A stretch of 35,202 bases of DNA from CAZKUN01 sp964555935 (GTDB lineage Bacteria > Armatimonadota > Zipacnadia > Zipacnadales > VGFC01), in the NCBI GenBank assembly GCA_964555935.1, contig CAZKUN010000076.1, forward strand, positions 1 to 35,202. Direction: 5' to 3'. Positions within the stretch are counted from its first letter, which is position 1, and each line of letters begins with the position of its first letter. Made by a program: the position numbers and the translations under genes. The notes below the pieces were generated by a model that did no database searches, was not told the DNA's origin, and saw only the letters and a list, made by a program, of their open reading frames with translations. Of the stretch, positions 32,413 through 35,202 are shown one piece after another.

Positions 32413-34785
32413 TCAACCAAGCTGTTTCAGGATGACCACCCTATCCACCACGACGGAGCCCTTGTCCTGCCACCAGACGCGGTACTCGCATTTCCGCGGC
32501 TCGGCGATCTCGAAGTCCAGCCATACATCAGCGTAGCTGTTGTCCGATGGGAGATCAGATCCATAAACGTCCTGTTGGGCGAGGTAGCTGTTCCCCCCGG
32601 CCTTCATCGCATAGAAATCGAAGCAGTCGATCTTGGCCAGAATTCCCTCGTGCTGTGACGCGTTGCGCAGGCGAAACGCAACCGCGTACGTGCCGGGAGT
32701 CAACTGCTCGTACGGCCCCCACACAGTGGCTGTATCCACACCCTCGCCCTTGTCCGCCTCCTCGAAGGCGCCCCAGGCCTGCTCGTTGTAGGCGGCGGGA
32801 TCATCCACTGCGGAGCCGTTGCTGTGCGACAGGTCCTCGGCCTCCCAAATGGTGTAGACCCCCCACTCGCCTGGCGGCAGGCCGGTTGGCGGCGCAACGA
32901 CGCGAATGGAGACTGTCTGTTCGAGCGCGCGACCTCTGGCGGCCACGGAGAAATGGACGGCGGCCTCGTCGCCGACATCAGGCGCTCGAAGCGTGATGTT
33001 CCGGGTGATTTCGGCCTGCGGCGGGATACGGACAGTCGTGGCTCGGATCGAGGTTGAGATGTGTTCGGCTTCGACCGTCACTTCCGCTTGAACGCGTCGC
33101 GAGCCCGTGTTGGTCAGCGACGTCGGCAGATAGAACGGCATCCCCGCAGCCGCGGTGGCCGTCGCCGGCGCGGACATGAAGACGCGGCTGCGATACGCCC
33201 GTGCCGCCAGCTCCGCCAGCGCTCCGGGCAACACGACCTCCGCCGGGAAGTCGGGTCCAAGCGCCTCCATGATGCGAGGCACGTCGTCTGGGCCGGACCA
33301 GTAGCAGCTCAGATGCGCGGGGATGCAGCACGGCAGCCCATCCATCCTCGCGATGCGTCTGATCTCGTGCGCGACCGCCGCGTAATACGCGTCGTCCTTA
33401 GCTCCGTTCGGATCGGGCGGGCAGAGCCGGTACGCCATGTGTGGCTTCCGGCCGACGATCGTTGGGCGAGTGCTGGGCGACCCGCCCCATCCGTAGAAGA
33501 AGCCTGTCGCGTTCGGGATGCCCGCTCCGACCAGCTCTGCGGATTCGTCGAGCGGGTGCTCCCCGTCGAGGATGCCGACCACAGTTGCGCCCAGCTCGCG
33601 GGTCGCCGCGTTCGTGTCGGCCATGAAGGATGTTGGATCGTGCAGCGACGATGGATGCACGTAGCCCGCGCCCGACGGACCCACGATGAACTCGTCGAGA
33701 CTAGACGCCGTCTCGTAGTAGTACTCCTGCACGATCGGCGCGATGCGCTGCATGAGCGGCTGCAGCTCCCAGCCAAAGGGAATCGTGCCGCGGGCGTCTT
33801 CATCCCACCGGTACCACTGCCGCGTAAGCAGAATGGGGATGGAATCGCCATCGCTGAGCACGAACGAGAGGTAGACCTTGTCCTCCAGTGTGGGAATATC
33901 GGGCTTCGGTCTGCGCGGGAGCCTCGCGCGCAACGGCCGGATCTGCGATAGGTACGAGAGGTTCGGCGAGTTGGTCGAGCAGAGGGTGCGGACACCATGC
34001 TCAGAACCGTGCTTGACGTGCTCGTGCTCGCTGTCGCGGATGACCCATCCCCACTGGATCGAGTCAGGTGGGAGCGCGTCAAGAATGGCGCCACGTAGCT
34101 TGCTCTCATCCGGGAGGATCGGAGATGTGGATAGGTCAGTCATGAACGCGCCGCGCATCACCGCGTAGTCGCGGATGAGAAACCACGCGCCGTCGTCCAG
34201 GCAGGCGATGTCTCGGGGCGCGAGACGCGGCATGAGGTGGTCGATCGCCCACTGGTTGGCCTCAACGCGGTCCGAGTGCGCGCCGCGAATGTCGCCGACG
34301 ATGGGGAGTCCGTGCTCGTCCGCGACCGGGCGCATCTCAGGCGTCACGGGCAGCAGGTTGAGCAGCGCCGCGAGCATGCAGGCAGTGTTCTCAGAGTTCG
34401 GTTCGTCGGGGCTATAAACCACGGCACCGTTCAACTCGGGCGCGTATCTCGACAACGCTGCGGCAAACGTGAGTTGGTGCGGCTCGATGCCGTACTGACC
34501 TTCGAGACGCTCCACCCACCACAGATCGGCTTTGCGGTTGAAATCGCTCATCCCGACGATGAATAGACGCGGAGCGGTCCGGTTGACCAGGCCCTGGAGC
34601 GTGAGCAGCGCGATCTGGCGGTCGTGGCCGAGGCCATCCGCATCGACCACATCCACTTGGTCGGGGCGCGCGTGGGCGTGCCCGGGCCGGGCGACGGAGC
34701 GACCCGCCAACTCGGCTTCGAGGTCCTGCAGGCGAGGTTGGGCGTCTATCAGGGCGGTTGACACGAGAAGCGCTAGCAGGAGCAT
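32413..34785 (-). CDS. GxGYxYP-family putative glycoside hydrolase
   Basis: The product is 790 residues. A short hydrophobic leader (MLLLALLVSTALIDAQ) suggests export. The GxGYxYP signature is seen as Gly372-Ala-Gly374-Tyr375-Val-His-Pro378, with the associated FVLSDGDSIPIL block before it. The family is predicted to be glycoside hydrolases, mostly on structural grounds. After residue 540 come two beta-sandwich regions: a CARDB-like stretch (AGMPFYLPTSLTNTGSRRVQAEVTV) and a final carbohydrate-binding-like one (VYTIWEAEDLSHSNG to VVVDRVVILKQ). GGAGGGG lies five bases before the ATG; a TTG at 34788 is also open. The His in place of the motif's second Tyr is a common variant. Substrate unknown. 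Confidence 0.88.
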   Translation of the reverse strand: MLLLALLVSTALIDAQPRLQDLEAELAGRSVARPGHAHARPDQVDVVDADGLGHDRQIALLTLQGLVNRTAPRLFIVGMSDFNRKADLWWVERLEGQYGIEPHQLTFAAALSRYAPELNGAVVYSPDEPNSENTACMLAALLNLLPVTPEMRPVADEHGLPIVGDIRGAHSDRVEANQWAIDHLMPRLAPRDIACLDDGAWFLIRDYAVMRGAFMTDLSTSPILPDESKLRGAILDALPPDSIQWGWVIRDSEHEHVKHGSEHGVRTLCSTNSPNLSYLSQIRPLRARLPRRPKPDIPTLEDKVYLSFVLSDGDSIPILLTRQWYRWDEDARGTIPFGWELQPLMQRIAPIVQEYYYETASSLDEFIVGPSGAGYVHPSSLHDPTSFMADTNAATRELGATVVGILDGEHPLDESAELVGAGIPNATGFFYGWGGSPSTRPTIVGRKPHMAYRLCPPDPNGAKDDAYYAAVAHEIRRIARMDGLPCCIPAHLSCYWSGPDDVPRIMEALGPDFPAEVVLPGALAELAARAYRSRVFMSAPATATAAAGMPFYLPTSLTNTGSRRVQAEVTVEAEHISTSIRATTVRIPPQAEITRNITLRAPDVGDEAAVHFSVAARGRALEQTVSIRVVAPPTGLPPGEWGVYTIWEAEDLSHSNGSAVDDPAAYNEQAWGAFEEADKGEGVDTATVWGPYEQLTPGTYAVAFRLRNASQHEGILAKIDCFDFYAMKAGGNSYLAQQDVYGSDLPSDNSYADVWLDFEIAEPRKCEYRVWWQDKGSVVVDRVVILKQLG

Positions 34786-34908
34786 CAATTCCCCTCCGGG
34801 TGGCGCGGTGTGAGAGTGTTGCGCGGCGCAACAGTCGGCACCTGCAGCCAGGGATGATGGAGCCTGTGTCGAAGTCTCAGGGTTGCTCGAGTGATGAGGT
34901 GCGTGTCT
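34786..34908 (-). promoter_or_regulatory. Upstream region of the GxGYxYP gene
   Basis: No gene is present. It carries the Shine-Dalgarno (34791-34797) and a 7-bp hairpin TGTTGCG-CGG-CGCAACA (34817-34833). I see no convincing -35/-10 pair, so the promoter assignment rests only on position. Confidence 0.35.
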
Positions 34909-34910
34909 TG

Positions 34911-34939
34911 TGTAGGAGGGGTTTCAACCCCGACGCCGT
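34911..34939 (+). repeat. 29-nt REP-like repeat, copy 2
   Basis: Identical over 29 bases to 18424-18452 (opposite strand). GTAG at 34912-34915 is followed by a GGGGTT-TC-AACCCC hairpin. The identity stops exactly at both ends, which marks the repeat unit. The last five bases overlap the palindrome at 34935-34978. Confidence 0.75.
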
Positions 34940-34978
34940 CAGGTGGCGCAGGCATTCTTGCCTGCGCCACCTGACGGC
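34935..34978. repeat. Perfect 20-bp-stem palindrome with TTCT loop
   Basis: Arms 34935-34954 and 34959-34978 are exact reverse complements (core GTCAGGTGGCGCAGGCA). It has the same size and the same GTCAGG start of the core as the palindrome at 22491-22535, suggesting one family. No gene ends nearby on the plus strand, so it is not simply a terminator. Confidence 0.85.
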
Positions 34979-35202
34979 AGGTCGCGGCTGAACTCACATT
35001 CCAGAAACTGGCGAGGTATTGGGTTCTCCCGTTGGTTTCATCACCAACCACCTCATCCCGCTTGCCGTCGGCCCCTCTTACAGAGATTGGGCAGAAGAGA
35101 GCGCGCGGCGATGGATGCGAGGAGTGTTTCTCACCCGTGCCTCGCCGGGAACATCGCGCAATTCCTGGAATGTGAGCGATACCCCTCCTACACAGGACAA
35201 CA

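Larger units (their letters stand above)
34909..35194. repeat. Repeat-bounded intergenic element with nested inverted ends
   Basis: The outer ends TGTGTAGGAGGGG (34909-34921) and CCCCTCCTACACA (35182-35194) are exact 13-base inverted repeats. Just inside, CTCACATTCCAG (34993-35004) is an exact inverted copy of CTGGAATGTGAG (35165-35176). The left side additionally holds a REP-like unit and a 44-base palindrome. No ORF of protein-like quality lies within. The layout resembles a non-autonomous mobile unit or a BIME-like mosaic. Confidence 0.6.

Noticed and set aside
1..35202. CRISPR arrays, tRNA, rRNA, prophage or insertion sequence with transposase
   Set aside because: No regularly spaced direct repeats, no cloverleaf or rRNA core sequence and no transposase or integrase motif were noticed in any frame.

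Overview
The window is a GC-rich piece of a bacterial chromosome. It looks like a metagenome-assembled scaffold, because it contains a run of 10 N. Taxonomy cannot be fixed from the sequence. The gene mix points to an uncultured, polymer- or sugar-degrading lineage of the Armatimonadota / Poribacteria / Latescibacteria / Planctomycetes kind: many secreted proteins of unknown substrate, a copper-amine-oxidase-type stalk domain, two UroD-like methyltransferase-family proteins, GxGYxYP, DUF3604, SMP-30 and Gfo/Idh/MocA proteins. No rRNA, tRNA, CRISPR array or prophage was seen.

Layout. 1-6001: a 5'-truncated secreted metallopeptidase-like protein with calcium-binding repeats, translationally coupled to a nitrilase-family amidohydrolase. 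Convergent to these is a two-gene operon of a UroD-family protein and a secreted beta-propeller glycosidase-like protein. 6002-10291: a DUF433/DUF5615 toxin-antitoxin pair with its own promoter, then purH behind a perfect consensus sigma-70 promoter, then glyA behind a hairpin-rich spacer. These are the only clear housekeeping genes apart from the helicase. 10337-13240: an MFS transporter and two amidohydrolase-2 proteins with overlapping translation signals. 13249-15782 (minus): a tight three-gene operon of a helical-repeat protein, an exported nucleoside hydrolase and a conserved uncharacterised protein. 15972-17324: a sulfatase-fold enzyme with Thr where the formylglycine Cys/Ser should be. 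17346-22780 (minus): a second UroD-family protein, a TolB-like propeller protein broken by the assembly gap, a stalk-domain protein, an SMP-30 lactonase-like protein, a Tat-exported sugar isomerase/epimerase and a tiny pilin-like protein. 22928-28302 (minus): a large MrfA-type helicase and a huge secreted jelly-roll protein. 28446-31728 (plus): a DUF3604 PHP-type protein and a Gfo/Idh/MocA oxidoreductase. 31817-34785 (minus): a lipoprotein and a GxGYxYP putative glycoside hydrolase. 34786-35202 has no gene and is packed with repeats.

How it works together. Most genes fit a scavenging lifestyle: extracellular hydrolases and propellers, a transporter, then lactonase, isomerase, oxidoreductase and amidohydrolase steps. 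PurH and GlyA are linked through folate one-carbon units. The least explained items are two classes of intergenic palindrome. One has the architecture of REP elements (GTAG followed by a hairpin, paired in opposite orientation), with an exact 29-nt copy at two loci 16 kb apart. The other is long, perfect 20-bp stem palindromes. The three-gene operon at 13249-15782 and the Thr-type sulfatase homologue are the other items worth a closer look.
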